Assembly (NCBI GenBank): GCA_014190095.1
Contig: BJFW01000003.1
Coordinates: 1 to 58,155 of the forward strand
Length of the DNA stretch: 58,155 nt
Source of the DNA: Actinomycetes bacterium
GTDB taxonomy: Bacteria > Actinomycetota > Acidimicrobiia > Acidimicrobiales > Ilumatobacteraceae
Direction of reading: 5' to 3'
Shown: positions 34,867 to 43,544 of the stretch, one piece after another
How the letters are laid out: every line of letters starts with the position of its first letter
Numbering within the stretch: position 1 is the stretch's first letter
Translations under genes and position numbers: made by a program
The notes under the pieces: model-generated
Database searches by the model: none
What the model was told of the DNA's origin: nothing
What the model saw: the letters and a program-made list of their open reading frames with translations, nothing else

Positions 34867-36738
34867 CTAGCGCTTTGGTCCGAGCTCTGCTGGACGCTCT
34901 TTTGGACAGCCAAGGTCGGCTGCATCTGGACGAATATCGAGTTCACTAATCAGCACCTGTGCAATGTTGGCGAACACTGGCGCTGCAGCCGTTCCACCAA
35001 ATCGATCCAAAGATGCAGCATTTGGTTCGTCAATCGAAACCAACACGGTGAACCGCGGCTGCTGAGCAGGGATGAATCCTACGAAACTCGCAAAGTACGA
35101 ACGCGAACCGTCGTCGGCGGAATACGTTCCGTTGTCCTGGCGCTTATAGGCCGTTCCCGTCTTTCCAGCAACCGTCATGCCTGGTACTTTTCCAAGTGTT
35201 GCAGTTCCGAAACAGACGACATCAGACATCAACGCACGCATAGTTGCAGCAGTCTCTGGAGTGATGACCGCATGCTGTTCTTTAGGCGGAATCGATTCGT
35301 TTATACCGTCTTTAGTTACTGTTGCCGTCACCAAACGAGGTGCAACATAATTTCCGTTGTTTGCCACCACGTTTACGCCAGCAATCAACTGCAAGGCCGT
35401 TGTTGAGTAACCGTAGCCATACGAAGTAGTGAATTTCTTCGCACCCTGCCACTTGTTTGCAGACTGCAGAATTCCTTTGGTTTCACCCGGGAAGCCAAGT
35501 GCCGACTGTGCACCAAAACCGAAAGACTTCAAATAGTCATACAGCTTGTTCGGTCCAATTGTTTGTCCGATCATCAGCGTTCCGACGTTCGATGAATCTA
35601 CGAATATTTTTCGCACCGACATATCTTCGAGACCGTGTGGATATGCGTCATTAAGTGGCTGTTCCCACTTCGTACCTTTGTTGGCAATGAATGTTGGCGG
35701 AACGCTGAATACGGTCTTTGAGTCAACCTGACCCTCATTAATTGCTGCAGCAATGCTGAACACCTTTGCAACCGAACCAGGCTCATTCGCTTCAACTGCT
35801 GCGATGTTTCCCGAATCAGCCGAGTACGTACCGTCTTCATTTAAACGAAGTGTTGACATTGCATAAATCTCGCCAGTGGCGGAATCCATCACGATTGCAG
35901 TTCCACTTCGCGCCTGAAGTCGTGCAATCTGCTGAGCCAAAATGCCATCAACCTGGAACTGAATGTTGCGATCGATGGTGGTGACCAATGTTTTGCCTGG
36001 AATTGCGGCAACGCTCTCATCCTGCGTTGCCGGAATGGATTGGCCCTTGGCGCTCACTTCACGAACCTGTCGGCCATTAACTCCAGCGAGCAACATGTCG
36101 AACTGCATTTCAAGTCCAGATGTACCAATTCCGTCAGGATCAGTGCGCCCAACTAACGCGCGCAATCCATCACTCGTTAGTTCGCGACCCGATTCCTTAT
36201 ACGAAGACACACCTGGCAATTGCAACGCAATGAGTAAGTCAGCTACTTCTTGCGTAGTTTGACGCGCAACGTAAGTGAAGCTCGAGGTCTTGTTTTGCAG
36301 TCTCTCTGCAAGCGCAAGTTCGGCCTCAGGTGACATTGCCAACACTGCTGCGATTGCACGGGCGGTGCCAACCGGATCAATCACTTCACGTGGGTCAGCG
36401 AAAACCGTGCGAAGCGGAATTGGTATTGCTAGTTCTAGGCCGTTACGGTCAAGAATGGATCCGCGTTCTGCCTTCACAACATTCACTCGAGTGCGCTGCG
36501 AAACACTTGCGTCGCGATATTGACCAGAACCGATTGTTTGCAAGTATCCCGTGCGCAACAACATCGCGCACAGCATCAAAGAGACACCAATGCGCACATA
36601 CGCCAGTCGGTGCGAGATCTTTCCTGGTTTGAGGTCTTCGGTCAGCGTACGAACGGTGTGTCGCGCTGCAGCACGTGCAATGTCGCTGGCGCGCTGTGGC
36701 TCGTGACGTCGTCCGCGTGATCCTGCAGCGATACTCAA
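34867..36738 (-). CDS. ftsI: Septal transpeptidase FtsI (class B penicillin-binding protein)
   Basis: 623 residues: a cytoplasmic tail of about 45 residues, one membrane helix (47-63), pedestal domain beginning VVKAERGSILDRNG, and a transpeptidase domain with the active-site SVAK (Ser322), SSN (382-384) and KTGT (526-529). It cross-links septal peptidoglycan. The C-terminus is proline/charge rich with no PASTA domain. It overlaps the ftsL stop by ATGA. Confidence 0.95.
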   Translation of the reverse strand: MSIAAGSRGRRHEPQRASDIARAAARHTVRTLTEDLKPGKISHRLAYVRIGVSLMLCAMLLRTGYLQTIGSGQYRDASVSQRTRVNVVKAERGSILDRNGLELAIPIPLRTVFADPREVIDPVGTARAIAAVLAMSPEAELALAERLQNKTSSFTYVARQTTQEVADLLIALQLPGVSSYKESGRELTSDGLRALVGRTDPDGIGTSGLEMQFDMLLAGVNGRQVREVSAKGQSIPATQDESVAAIPGKTLVTTIDRNIQFQVDGILAQQIARLQARSGTAIVMDSATGEIYAMSTLRLNEDGTYSADSGNIAAVEANEPGSVAKVFSIAAAINEGQVDSKTVFSVPPTFIANKGTKWEQPLNDAYPHGLEDMSVRKIFVDSSNVGTLMIGQTIGPNKLYDYLKSFGFGAQSALGFPGETKGILQSANKWQGAKKFTTSYGYGYSTTALQLIAGVNVVANNGNYVAPRLVTATVTKDGINESIPPKEQHAVITPETAATMRALMSDVVCFGTATLGKVPGMTVAGKTGTAYKRQDNGTYSADDGSRSYFASFVGFIPAQQPRFTVLVSIDEPNAASLDRFGGTAAAPVFANIAQVLISELDIRPDAADLGCPKERPAELGPKR

Positions 36739-37226
36739 GGCTGTGTCCCCTCGTTCTGTGCAATGCCCAAGTTCGCAAGTGGGTTAAGTGAGGTGATGTT
36801 CGATGGGTTAGCAAACGCAGGATCCATCTTCCCCGTCGAGATCACAACAGATGCAACAACATCTTGGGGGACTTCCACAAACTTCGAACCAAGACCCGGC
36901 GTCATCATCATGGCTTTCGCCTGTTCGCGCAGATATTCCGGCGCCAACAGGGTGACCCGCTGTTGACGGAGCTCATCGTGGTACTGCCGTGCGAGCGAAA
37001 TCTCGCTCGTGAGGCGATCCAACTTCAATTGCTGGCCAGCAATGTATGCCTGCAAGCCAATTACCGATGACACCACCACAAACAAACCGAGCACCATGGT
37101 GCTGAAAAACAAAATGGTTCGCTTTGATGTTCCAGGAATGACTGTGAGATGGCGTTCAGGGGGTATCGATTGTCCACCCCGTGGTTGCCGTTGCGGCACC
37201 CGTTGTGTGTTGATCGCTAACGCCAT
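36735..37226 (-). CDS. ftsL: FtsL-like divisome protein
   Basis: About 163 residues: a basic cytoplasmic N-terminus, one membrane helix (36-60), a coiled-coil stretch (62-95) and a short extracellular tail, the FtsL architecture. The position between rsmH and ftsI is the classical one. Sequence identity to other FtsL proteins is always low, so the call rests on position and topology. The ATG at 37224-37226 lies 1 nt after the rsmH stop; the longer frame would lie inside rsmH. Confidence 0.82.
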   Translation of the reverse strand: MALAINTQRVPQRQPRGGQSIPPERHLTVIPGTSKRTILFFSTMVLGLFVVVSSVIGLQAYIAGQQLKLDRLTSEISLARQYHDELRQQRVTLLAPEYLREQAKAMMMTPGLGSKFVEVPQDVVASVVISTGKMDPAFANPSNITSLNPLANLGIAQNEGTQP

Positions 37227-37227
37227 C

Positions 37228-38181
37228 TCAGCAGCCGACCTTTTCAATAACCCTGAGTCGCGCAGACGATGCGCGAGGGTTGCGTTCGATTTCCTCCGCA
37301 GATGCATGCTCCGCGACACGCACCTTCTTCACCAACTTGCCCGAGGACAAGTGGTGTTGGAATGGAGATGCGATCGTGGTTGCTCCTGGACGAGTTTGCG
37401 CATCACGGAACGCCTGCTTCACAATGCGGTCTTCGCCTGAGTGATACGACAACACAGCAATTCGGCCACCCACTTCCGTGGCGGCAATTGCATCCGAAAT
37501 TGCCTTGGGCAAGATTTCGAGCTCCTTGTTAACTTCAATGCGAATTGCTTGGAACGTGCGCTTCGCTGGATGCCCACCGGTTCGGCGAGCTGGAGCAGGT
37601 ATCGCGTTGGCGACAATCTCTGCAAGTGCTGATGTCGTCAAGACTGGTCGTGCTGCAACAATTGCCTTCGCAATGCGAAAAGCGAATCGCTCGTCTGCAT
37701 GCTCGCGCAAGACGTCGGCTAGCTGCTGAACTTCGTAACCATTCACCACATCAAGGGCACTGAAATCTTGTGAGGTGTTCATGCGCATATCAAGAGGTCC
37801 GTCATGGCGGTACGAAAAGCCACGCCCTGCTTCGTCGAACTGCGGCGAAGAAACTCCTAGGTCAAACAAAGCACCAGAAATTTTTGGTACGTGATGCAAC
37901 TGCAGGAATTCCGCAATGCCGTCAAAGCGACCTTGGTGAAACATCAGTCGGCCTTCGAATTGTGGCGACACCTTGCGTGCATGTTCAATGGCCATCGGGT
38001 CTTGATCAATTCCGAAAACACTCATCCACGAATACGTAGAGAGCAGTCGCATTGCGTGCCCAGCGCCTCCTAACGTTGCATCCACAACTACGCCGTGAGG
38101 AACCGCACCGAATAGTTCAGTTATTTCACTAGCCATTACCGGCTCGTGATTAAACGTTGAGTGAGTTGCAGGTGAGTTCAT
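37228..38181 (-). CDS. rsmH: 16S rRNA (cytosine1402-N4)-methyltransferase RsmH (MraW)
   Basis: The 317-residue SAM-dependent methyltransferase has HEPVMASEI, ATLGGAGHA (SAM loop), LFDLGVSSPQFDEAGRGFSYR and DGPLDMRM family blocks. It methylates C1402 of 16S rRNA at the P site. A structured RNA of the mraW type lies just upstream. It is followed by ftsL after 1 nt. Confidence 0.95.
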   Translation of the reverse strand: MNSPATHSTFNHEPVMASEITELFGAVPHGVVVDATLGGAGHAMRLLSTYSWMSVFGIDQDPMAIEHARKVSPQFEGRLMFHQGRFDGIAEFLQLHHVPKISGALFDLGVSSPQFDEAGRGFSYRHDGPLDMRMNTSQDFSALDVVNGYEVQQLADVLREHADERFAFRIAKAIVAARPVLTTSALAEIVANAIPAPARRTGGHPAKRTFQAIRIEVNKELEILPKAISDAIAATEVGGRIAVLSYHSGEDRIVKQAFRDAQTRPGATTIASPFQHHLSSGKLVKKVRVAEHASAEEIERNPRASSARLRVIEKVGC

Positions 38182-38220
38182 AAGAGGTTCTCGACGCTTC
38201 GTTGCGTGTTATCACTCGTG

Positions 38221-38350
38221 TAATGCCTCGCTGTACTGCAGCCCCCCGGCCGGCGTTGTCGTCGGGATGTCTCCCCGATTCGACGAAATGGAAGCGGGCG
38301 GAGTTGGGGCTGTCCATCGTGCTAACCGAAGGACTGCAGTACAGCGAAGC
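38221..38350 (-). ncRNA. Structured leader RNA upstream of rsmH, candidate mraW RNA motif
   Basis: The mraZ-rsmH gap is non-coding and highly structured. A 14-bp perfect long-range stem pairs 38228-38241 with 38334-38347. Inside it a hairpin pairs 38262-38266 with 38274-38278 and, below a 2-nt bulge, 38258-38261 with 38281-38284. The mraW RNA motif is known from actinobacteria at exactly this place as a probable cis-regulator of mraW and the downstream operon. The identification rests on position and folding, not on a covariance search. Confidence 0.65.
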
Positions 38351-38358
38351 GCTTAGAT

Positions 38359-38399
38359 GAGGAGCGCTCGCAAAAAGTGGTGTGGTCGATGCGCTCCTT
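38359..38399 (-). other. Hairpin just after the mraZ stop
   Basis: GGAGCGC (38361-38367) pairs with GCGCTCC (38391-38397), with extra A-T and G-T pairs outside and a 23-nt loop. In the minus-strand transcript it lies directly after the mraZ stop codon and before the structured leader. There is no U-run after it, so an attenuator or RNA-stability role is more likely than a simple terminator. Confidence 0.4.
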
Positions 38400-38404
38400 T
38401 CCCG

Positions 38405-38821
38405 CTATTCGCCTGATCCGGCGATTTGCTCAATACCCATTAGGACGACGCGTTCGTGGCGCTCTGGGTCCCAAATTTCAATACGGTTGTAGTTACCGCT
38501 AACAAGCACGCGCGAGTTCAGCGTGAGTCCCGCATATTCACGCAATTTTTCTTCAATGTTGATTCGACCTTGAGCGTCAATGGCAACTTCGAAGGTGTTG
38601 CTCGCCTGAGCACGCTGTTGGTTAAGAGACATTTCGCCTTTACGAACCTTTTCCATTGATTCTCGAGCGAACTCTTCAAAGTCGTCGGCCGTTAAGACAT
38701 CCACGCACTTGTCGCGCCCAATGGACAGGAAGCAACGGGGTTCTAAACGTGGGCGAAACGATGCAGGCAATGCCAAGCGACCCTTTGGGTCCAACTGCCG
38801 ATCGTGCACCCCTACGAACAA
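38405..38821 (-). CDS. mraZ: Transcriptional regulator MraZ
   Basis: A 138-residue AbrB-like protein with two repeats, each carrying a D..GR core (LDPKGRLALPASFR and IDAQGRINIEEKLR). MraZ binds repeated boxes upstream of its own gene and represses the dcw cluster. The start is a TTG supported by GGAGG 5 nt upstream and by the family N-terminus. It is the first gene of the cluster. Confidence 0.95.
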   Translation of the reverse strand: MFVGVHDRQLDPKGRLALPASFRPRLEPRCFLSIGRDKCVDVLTADDFEEFARESMEKVRKGEMSLNQQRAQASNTFEVAIDAQGRINIEEKLREYAGLTLNSRVLVSGNYNRIEIWDPERHERVVLMGIEQIAGSGE

Positions 38822-38916
38822 TGTGTCCTCCGCTGCCCTCGCAAACCCTTATGAGGCCTGCCTTCCCATGTATTGCTGCCGTTGAGTGGAGTCCGCACCC
38901 CAGATCAACGAGGAAC

Positions 38917-38922
38917 ACGATA
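38917..38922 (-). promoter_or_regulatory. Candidate -10 box of the mraZ promoter (TATCGT)
   Basis: On the minus strand TATCGT lies immediately downstream of the MraZ boxes, predicting a transcript start near 38910 and a leader of about 90 nt. MraZ bound at the boxes would cover the -35 and spacer region. Confidence 0.45.
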
Positions 38923-38973
38923 TCCCCACTTTCCCCCACTTTGGTGTTATTTCCCTCCACTTTTCCCCACTTT
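38922..38973 (-). promoter_or_regulatory. Four MraZ operator boxes (AAGTGGGG-type direct repeats)
   Basis: On the minus strand four AGTGG direct repeats occur at 38970, 38960, 38939 and 38929 (first G of each GTGG), with spacings of 10, 21 and 10 bp, all close to whole helical turns. Three read GTGGGG and one GTGGAG. MraZ operators in other bacteria are such (A)GTGGG repeats about 10 bp apart upstream of mraZ, which is their position here. Confidence 0.75.
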
Positions 38974-39068
38974 TTTCCAAACAGCAAAATGCCCGGAAAT
39001 GCCCGATTCCATTGGTGAATTAAGGGACCCGAGGCCAACAAGACCGAAACGTCGAAAAAAAACTTTTG

Positions 39069-39764
39069 CTAGACGGGCAGATGTGCCATGAAAGTGTCCA
39101 CAATCTTCTGCTGGCTTGTCTGAACAGTTGCGACTCGATGCGCAATCTCACTTAGGTTGCCTGGCGTATTCACTACATACATCTCCACGTCATGTGGATT
39201 CCACTTTGTATAGATGGTGCATTGGAAGCGCGCGTAATCACGTGTACGTCGCTGACTTATACCAACGAGTTTGCTCAGAGATTCATCATTTCGTTGAACC
39301 ACTTCTCCCGGTCCAACACCAGCAAAACACAACAAATCACCCCACGCATCACTGCTAAGAGATTCGTGATGAACCAAAACATTGTTCTTGCCTAGTGCGT
39401 TTAGCGTCTGCACCCATACGTCCCCCAACCACCACGAAGCTTGTGCAACGTCATCAGTCCACAACACATCACCTCGTGGAACAACGACATCAAGCCACAC
39501 GTGTTCGCCTGGTGCAAGAAACACAATTCCACCGCCACTGCGGCGACGCACCACTTCAATTCCGTCACGACTGCACAATTCCCTATTCAATAGTGCCTCG
39601 TTTTGTCGCGAGCCAAGCACGATGGCTGCTCGCGTTACGCGTACATCCCACACCGCGCGATCTGCAACTAGATCGCGACCATGTTGTTCACCCGCAGAAA
39701 CATGTTCGGTGTACCACTTCCACGATGAGTTAGGAAGCGTGGGCAAGATATTGCTTCCATGCAT
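39069..39764 (-). CDS. Lipoate-protein ligase / octanoyltransferase family protein
   Basis: About 231 residues of the biotin/lipoate A/B ligase fold: GSRQNEALLN, the lipoyl-AMP binding RRRSGGGIVFL loop, and a conserved Lys in SKLVGISQRR. It should attach lipoyl or octanoyl groups to carrier domains; ligase versus transferase cannot be separated by eye. The start is uncertain: the ATG at 39762-39764 overlaps the HNH gene by 35 nt, whereas a TTG at 39744-39746 has GGAAG 7 nt upstream. Confidence 0.75.
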   Translation of the reverse strand: MHGSNILPTLPNSSWKWYTEHVSAGEQHGRDLVADRAVWDVRVTRAAIVLGSRQNEALLNRELCSRDGIEVVRRRSGGGIVFLAPGEHVWLDVVVPRGDVLWTDDVAQASWWLGDVWVQTLNALGKNNVLVHHESLSSDAWGDLLCFAGVGPGEVVQRNDESLSKLVGISQRRTRDYARFQCTIYTKWNPHDVEMYVVNTPGNLSEIAHRVATVQTSQQKIVDTFMAHLPV

Positions 39765-40227
39765 CGGGCACTCGCCCAACAGAAACAGAAATCCATGCGA
39801 GCTCGCGTGGCGCATGCGGTTCGCTTGCAAGCCTCATACCCGCTTCTTCCGGTGTGCGATCACGTTTACGCAAATTGCACGGCCTGCATGCGGCAGTTAC
39901 GTTTTCCCATACGTTCATGCCTCCGCGCGAACGTGGCATGACGTGGTCAATGGAGTCCGCTACTCCTCCACAATATTGACAACGATGATCGTCGCGAGCA
40001 AATACTGCACGTCGAGATAGCGCAGTGCGACGGTGATACGGAACCTTCACCACATAACGAAGACGAATGACCAGCGGTCCTGGCATTGAGAAATTTTCTG
40101 CATGCACTTGCGTTCCGTCGTCTTCAACGATGTCTGCTTTGTCAGAGAGCACCAGACACACGGCGCGTCTCGCAGACACGACACTGAGCGGCTCGTACGT
40201 TGCATTGAGAACGAGCGCGCTACGCAT
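39730..40227 (-). CDS. HNH endonuclease-domain protein
   Basis: A 165-residue protein with an HNH zinc domain: CQYCG, then DHVMPRSRGG (the catalytic His within DH), NVTAACRPCNLRK. It belongs to a family common in actinobacterial chromosomes near housekeeping genes, usually without an associated mobile element. Substrate and role are unknown. It starts 2 nt after the preceding small gene and overlaps the lipoate-ligase start. Confidence 0.85.
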   Translation of the reverse strand: MRSALVLNATYEPLSVVSARRAVCLVLSDKADIVEDDGTQVHAENFSMPGPLVIRLRYVVKVPYHRRTALSRRAVFARDDHRCQYCGGVADSIDHVMPRSRGGMNVWENVTAACRPCNLRKRDRTPEEAGMRLASEPHAPRELAWISVSVGRVPDAWKQYLAHAS

Positions 40228-40229
40228 GA

Positions 40230-40514
40230 TTAGCCTCGCCGCCCTCGGCGACTCAACCTGGTCGTACTATGCCAATCGCGTGCCCATTCAAGATAATCAA
40301 TGATGTCGTGTATCTCTGGATCACGCTTTGTTCCACCGTATTGAGTTGTGGTGCGAAATTCAATATATGCGGGCGTAGGTAATGGCAAGAACGGCGGTTG
40401 TTTCCACCAACCAATTGGAGCGAGACGAACTGCCTGTCGAACCGCGGTAGCCCACAGCCATGGACGTGCCAGTAACGCGATAAACAGTTTGGCAAGAGTG
40501 GAAAAGCTCATCAT
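40230..40514 (-). CDS. Small conserved protein of unknown function
   Basis: 94 residues. The N-terminal 33 are hydrophobic (LAKLFIALLARPWLWATAVRQ), then PIGWWKQPPFLPLPTPAY, an EFR.TT..GG block and a helical DIIDYLEWARDW end. A similar arrangement occurs in actinobacterial proteins without known role. It probably associates with the membrane. It sits 15 nt after the acyl-CoA dehydrogenase and 2 nt before the HNH gene. Confidence 0.7.
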   Translation of the reverse strand: MMSFSTLAKLFIALLARPWLWATAVRQAVRLAPIGWWKQPPFLPLPTPAYIEFRTTTQYGGTKRDPEIHDIIDYLEWARDWHSTTRLSRRGRRG

Positions 40515-40529
40515 GATGTTGTGTTCAGA

Positions 40530-41750
40530 CTAATTGGGCTTTGGTTCCTTTGGCAGACCAAGCACCATTTCTCCGATGATGTTTCGCTGAACCTGCGAAG
40601 AACCTGCATAAATCGTTCCAGCGCGTGCATTGAGGAACGTCATCGCCCAACTCATGGAGTCATTCGGAGCGCCAGCATCATCTGTTTGAAATGCGCTTGA
40701 TGGCTTTCGACCCGACGGCACCAATGCGTCCATCCCCATGATGTCAATTCCGAGTTCAGTCACCACCTTGTGATATTCGCTCCAATACAACTTAAAGATG
40801 GCACCGTCTGGGCCCGGATGATGTCCTGCTAGGAACTGCGTCAGCGTGCGCATACCGAGGTATCGCATTACCTGTACGACCGAATAACACTTTGCGAGCC
40901 GCTGGCGAATGCGTGGGTCGGATGCAACACCTTTCTCACGTGCGAGTTCCATCAAGCGATCAATCTCGGCTTGAAAGCGAATTGGCGCAGTTGCTGCTGC
41001 TTCGCCGCGTTCAAACCCGAGCAGACCCATCGCCACTGCCCAACCATTGTTTACGCCACCAACAACATTTTCTTTCGGCACGCGAACGTCGGTGTAAAAC
41101 ACTTCGTTAAATTCGCTCTCACCTGAAATCATCTTGATTGGTCGAACTTCAATTCCTGGTTGGCGCATATCAACAAGCAAAAACGAAATGCCCTTGTGTT
41201 TAGGCGCATCAGAATCGGTCCGCGCAAGAGTGAAGATGTGGTCGGCCAAATGACCTGCCGAAGTCCAGATCTTTTGTCCGTTCAAAATCCATTCGTCACC
41301 GTCGAGCACTGCCTTCAAGCCAACATTGCTCAAGTCGCTGCCCGCGTTTGGTTCGCTGTAACCCTGACACCACACATCATCGCCAGAAATAATGCGCGGC
41401 AAGTAATGCTGTTTTTGCTCTTCGGTTCCAAACAACAACAATGTGTTACCCAACATTTGAATGCTGAACACGTCGTTTGGACCACCAGTTGGAACGCCCT
41501 TCCGTTCAAATTCTTCTGCCGCAATCACTTGCTCAAGAGCCGACAATCCTCCACCGCCATACTGCTTTGGCCAACCCATCGCCAGGAATCCGCCTTTAGC
41601 TAATACTTGTCGCCAATGCGTGACGAACTCTTCCAGCGGTTTGCCTTCGAGCATTCCAATTCCTTTCCAATCGCTTGGAAGGTTGTCCTTCAAGAATGCT
41701 TGAACTTTGAGACGGTACGCCTCGGCTTCTGGCGTGTACGAAGGTTTCAT
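40530..41750 (-). CDS. Acyl-CoA dehydrogenase
   Basis: A 406-residue FAD enzyme with GWPKQYGGGGLSALEQ, CQGYSEPNAGSDLSN (flavin/substrate site), NGQKIWTSAGHLADH and a C-terminal helix bundle with YAGSSQVQRNIIGE. It oxidises acyl-CoA to the enoyl-CoA; the GYSEPNAGSDL type resembles actinobacterial FadE proteins of the sterol/side-chain group, but the substrate is open. The ATG follows TAGCGT and 7 nt, a leaderless arrangement. First gene of the run to the lipoate ligase. Confidence 0.9.
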   Translation of the reverse strand: MKPSYTPEAEAYRLKVQAFLKDNLPSDWKGIGMLEGKPLEEFVTHWRQVLAKGGFLAMGWPKQYGGGGLSALEQVIAAEEFERKGVPTGGPNDVFSIQMLGNTLLLFGTEEQKQHYLPRIISGDDVWCQGYSEPNAGSDLSNVGLKAVLDGDEWILNGQKIWTSAGHLADHIFTLARTDSDAPKHKGISFLLVDMRQPGIEVRPIKMISGESEFNEVFYTDVRVPKENVVGGVNNGWAVAMGLLGFERGEAAATAPIRFQAEIDRLMELAREKGVASDPRIRQRLAKCYSVVQVMRYLGMRTLTQFLAGHHPGPDGAIFKLYWSEYHKVVTELGIDIMGMDALVPSGRKPSSAFQTDDAGAPNDSMSWAMTFLNARAGTIYAGSSQVQRNIIGEMVLGLPKEPKPN

Positions 41751-41757
41751 GGGCTAG

Positions 41758-41763
41758 ACGCTA
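41758..41763 (-). promoter_or_regulatory. -10 box of the acyl-CoA dehydrogenase operon (TAGCGT), leaderless
   Basis: On the minus strand TAGCGT is followed by CTAGCCC (7 nt) and the ATG at 41748-41750. There is no ribosome site, so the mRNA probably starts at the start codon. Confidence 0.5.
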
Positions 41764-41813
41764 GTCGGCAATGAGAAAAGCGAAATAACCGAACGACACG
41801 GATTTACTGGCGA

Positions 41814-42164
41814 CTAATCGCGGAACATGGAGCGCGCACGAAAGCCACCAACTTTGGCAGCAGAACGCAACGTATCGGCAACGTCCTTCATTCCTGCCTT
41901 GCTCATTGCCCGCAACTGATGCTCAATAACCAGAACACATGCAAGCATGCCTAGGAAACCAAGGAACGCGACCAAAAAGTGCACTTGCAAAGTGGCCACA
42001 GTGAAAACCAATGATGCAACGACGCCCAACGCAGCCCAACGCACTTTACGAATGGCATGGCTGTACAAACCTGACGACGAAACCGCCTGCGCGAATTTTT
42101 TGTCGGTGTGGAGCTGCTCTTCAAGCTGGCTCAGAATTCGTTGTTCGTCTTCAGAAAGTGGCAC
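41814..42164 (-). CDS. DUF3040 membrane protein
   Basis: About 116 residues. The N-terminus PLSEDEQRILSQLEEQL is the DUF3040 signature, followed by two adjacent membrane helices (ALGVVASLVFTVATLQV and FLVAFLGFLGMLACVLVI) and a basic tail. The family is actinobacterial, often near dinB or mraZ, and has no known role. The GTG at 42162-42164 gives the usual N-terminus; another GTG lies two codons upstream. It lies 46 nt after dinB. Confidence 0.85.
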   Translation of the reverse strand: MPLSEDEQRILSQLEEQLHTDKKFAQAVSSSGLYSHAIRKVRWAALGVVASLVFTVATLQVHFLVAFLGFLGMLACVLVIEHQLRAMSKAGMKDVADTLRSAAKVGGFRARSMFRD

Positions 42165-42210
42165 GAGCACATTGTTCCACGAATTTGGCTCAGACTCAAC
42201 GCAGGGAGTG

Positions 42211-43503
42211 TTATTCCTCGGAACTCAGCGTTTCCCCACTGTCGTTAGGACCCCATTTGGACGCCCCAGGCTTACGCCCAGACCGCAAGGTACTGGCTGG
42301 ACGGATAGCCGAGTCACCAAAGCGACTGCGAATGTCGTCGATTGCCCTCGTTGCAGGAGCCCATACTTCATCCAATGCCGCTACGTCTGTCGTCAGTGAA
42401 CCATCATCGAACAGACTGAGTTGAGGTTCGTGCTCTTCAAAATTGCGCGTGCTCAGACCAATGAGACGCACGCCTCGAGAAACATCGAGCCCGTTGAGTA
42501 ACGGCTCAATCATTTGCACCATTGCTTGCGCGGACGTCACAGAAGTTGCCTGTGTGCTCGAGCGAGTGATCGTTTGAAAGTCCGAGAACTTCACTTTTAA
42601 GGTCACGGTTCGAGGAACCAACTGATCTTCCCTGCAGCGTCGCGCAACCGCATCGGCAAGACGAACTAAGTGAGTTCGCAACATAGTTTTGTCAAAAATG
42701 TCATAAGAAAACGTCTCTTCATGCCCGATTGATTTTGTCTCGCGATCGGAAACCACGGGTGATCGGTCTATCCCATTTGCCAACTGCACCAGATGTATGG
42801 CATGTGCTTCACCAATTGAATGTTTCAACGCAGAAACTTCTGCAACAGCAAGGTCTGACACTTTGGTAATTCCGATTCGTTCCAGTTTTTCCAACGTCGC
42901 TGGGCCAACACCCCACAGTGACTTCACAGGCATCGGCAGGATGAAATCCAGTTCGGAACCGCTCGGCACTTCAACAACTCCAAGTCCTGGAGTCACACCT
43001 TTTTCATTTGCAATTGGCTTGGCTCGCTTTGAAGCTAACTTGGCGATGAACTTGCTCGGTCCAATACCAACACTGCAAACCAGCCCAACTTCATCAAGCA
43101 CGCGTGAACGAATTGATTGGGCAATGGACACTGCACTGCCAAACAATCGCAATGCACCAGTCACATCGAGAAATGCTTCATCGAGCGAGAGGCCTTCAAC
43201 AAGTGGTGTGTAGTCGCGAAAAATGTCAAATACTTGCGAACTCACCTCCACGTATGAACTCATGTCACCAGGCAAAAAAATGGCATGAGGACATAGCCGT
43301 TTCGCACGTGATGACGGCATGGCAGAAAACACGCCGAAGCGTCGTGCCTCATATGAAGCAGCTGCCACTACCCCACGGTTTCCGTCGCCACCAACCACCA
43401 CCGGCTTACCAACTAATTCTGGGCGTCGAAGCAGTTCGACTGCCACGAAAAACATATCCATGTCCACATGCGCAATGGTGCGCGATGATTCACCAGTATT
43501 CAT
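42211..43503 (-). CDS. dinB: DNA polymerase IV (Y family)
   Basis: About 430 residues: HVDMDMFFVAVE (first catalytic Asp), SLDEAFLDVTG (second acidic pair), a thumb with helix-hairpin-helix (SLWGVGPATLEKLERIGI) and a little-finger domain. It performs translesion synthesis. The frame also contains GTGs at 43518 and 43509; the ATG at 43501-43503 is taken. The C-terminus after the little finger has about 70 mostly polar residues and no obvious beta-clamp peptide. A TATCGT box lies at 43525-43520. Confidence 0.93.
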   Translation of the reverse strand: MNTGESSRTIAHVDMDMFFVAVELLRRPELVGKPVVVGGDGNRGVVAAASYEARRFGVFSAMPSSRAKRLCPHAIFLPGDMSSYVEVSSQVFDIFRDYTPLVEGLSLDEAFLDVTGALRLFGSAVSIAQSIRSRVLDEVGLVCSVGIGPSKFIAKLASKRAKPIANEKGVTPGLGVVEVPSGSELDFILPMPVKSLWGVGPATLEKLERIGITKVSDLAVAEVSALKHSIGEAHAIHLVQLANGIDRSPVVSDRETKSIGHEETFSYDIFDKTMLRTHLVRLADAVARRCREDQLVPRTVTLKVKFSDFQTITRSSTQATSVTSAQAMVQMIEPLLNGLDVSRGVRLIGLSTRNFEEHEPQLSLFDDGSLTTDVAALDEVWAPATRAIDDIRSRFGDSAIRPASTLRSGRKPGASKWGPNDSGETLSSEE

Positions 43504-43532
43504 CTCCACTATGTGCACAACGATACGACAAC

Positions 43533-43538
43533 TACGCT
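43533..43538 (+). promoter_or_regulatory. -10 box (TACGCT) of the plus-strand operon from 43545, leaderless
   Basis: TACGCT is followed by 6 nt and the ATG at 43545, with no ribosome site. This would be the main promoter for the six-gene run to glpK. Confidence 0.5.
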
Positions 43539-43544
43539 GTTGCG

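Noticed and set aside
38359-38399. Rho-independent terminator after mraZ
   Set aside because: The hairpin is real but has a 23-nt loop and no U-run on the transcribed strand; listed as a hairpin of unknown role.
39382-40020. 212-codon plus-strand frame opposite the lipoate ligase and HNH genes
   Set aside because: Cys/His/Arg/Thr-rich product typical of antisense reading; both minus-strand genes have clear motifs.
39730-40227. HNH gene as part of a homing endonuclease or defence island
   Set aside because: No intron, intein, phage or restriction partner lies nearby; it sits in a tight housekeeping operon.
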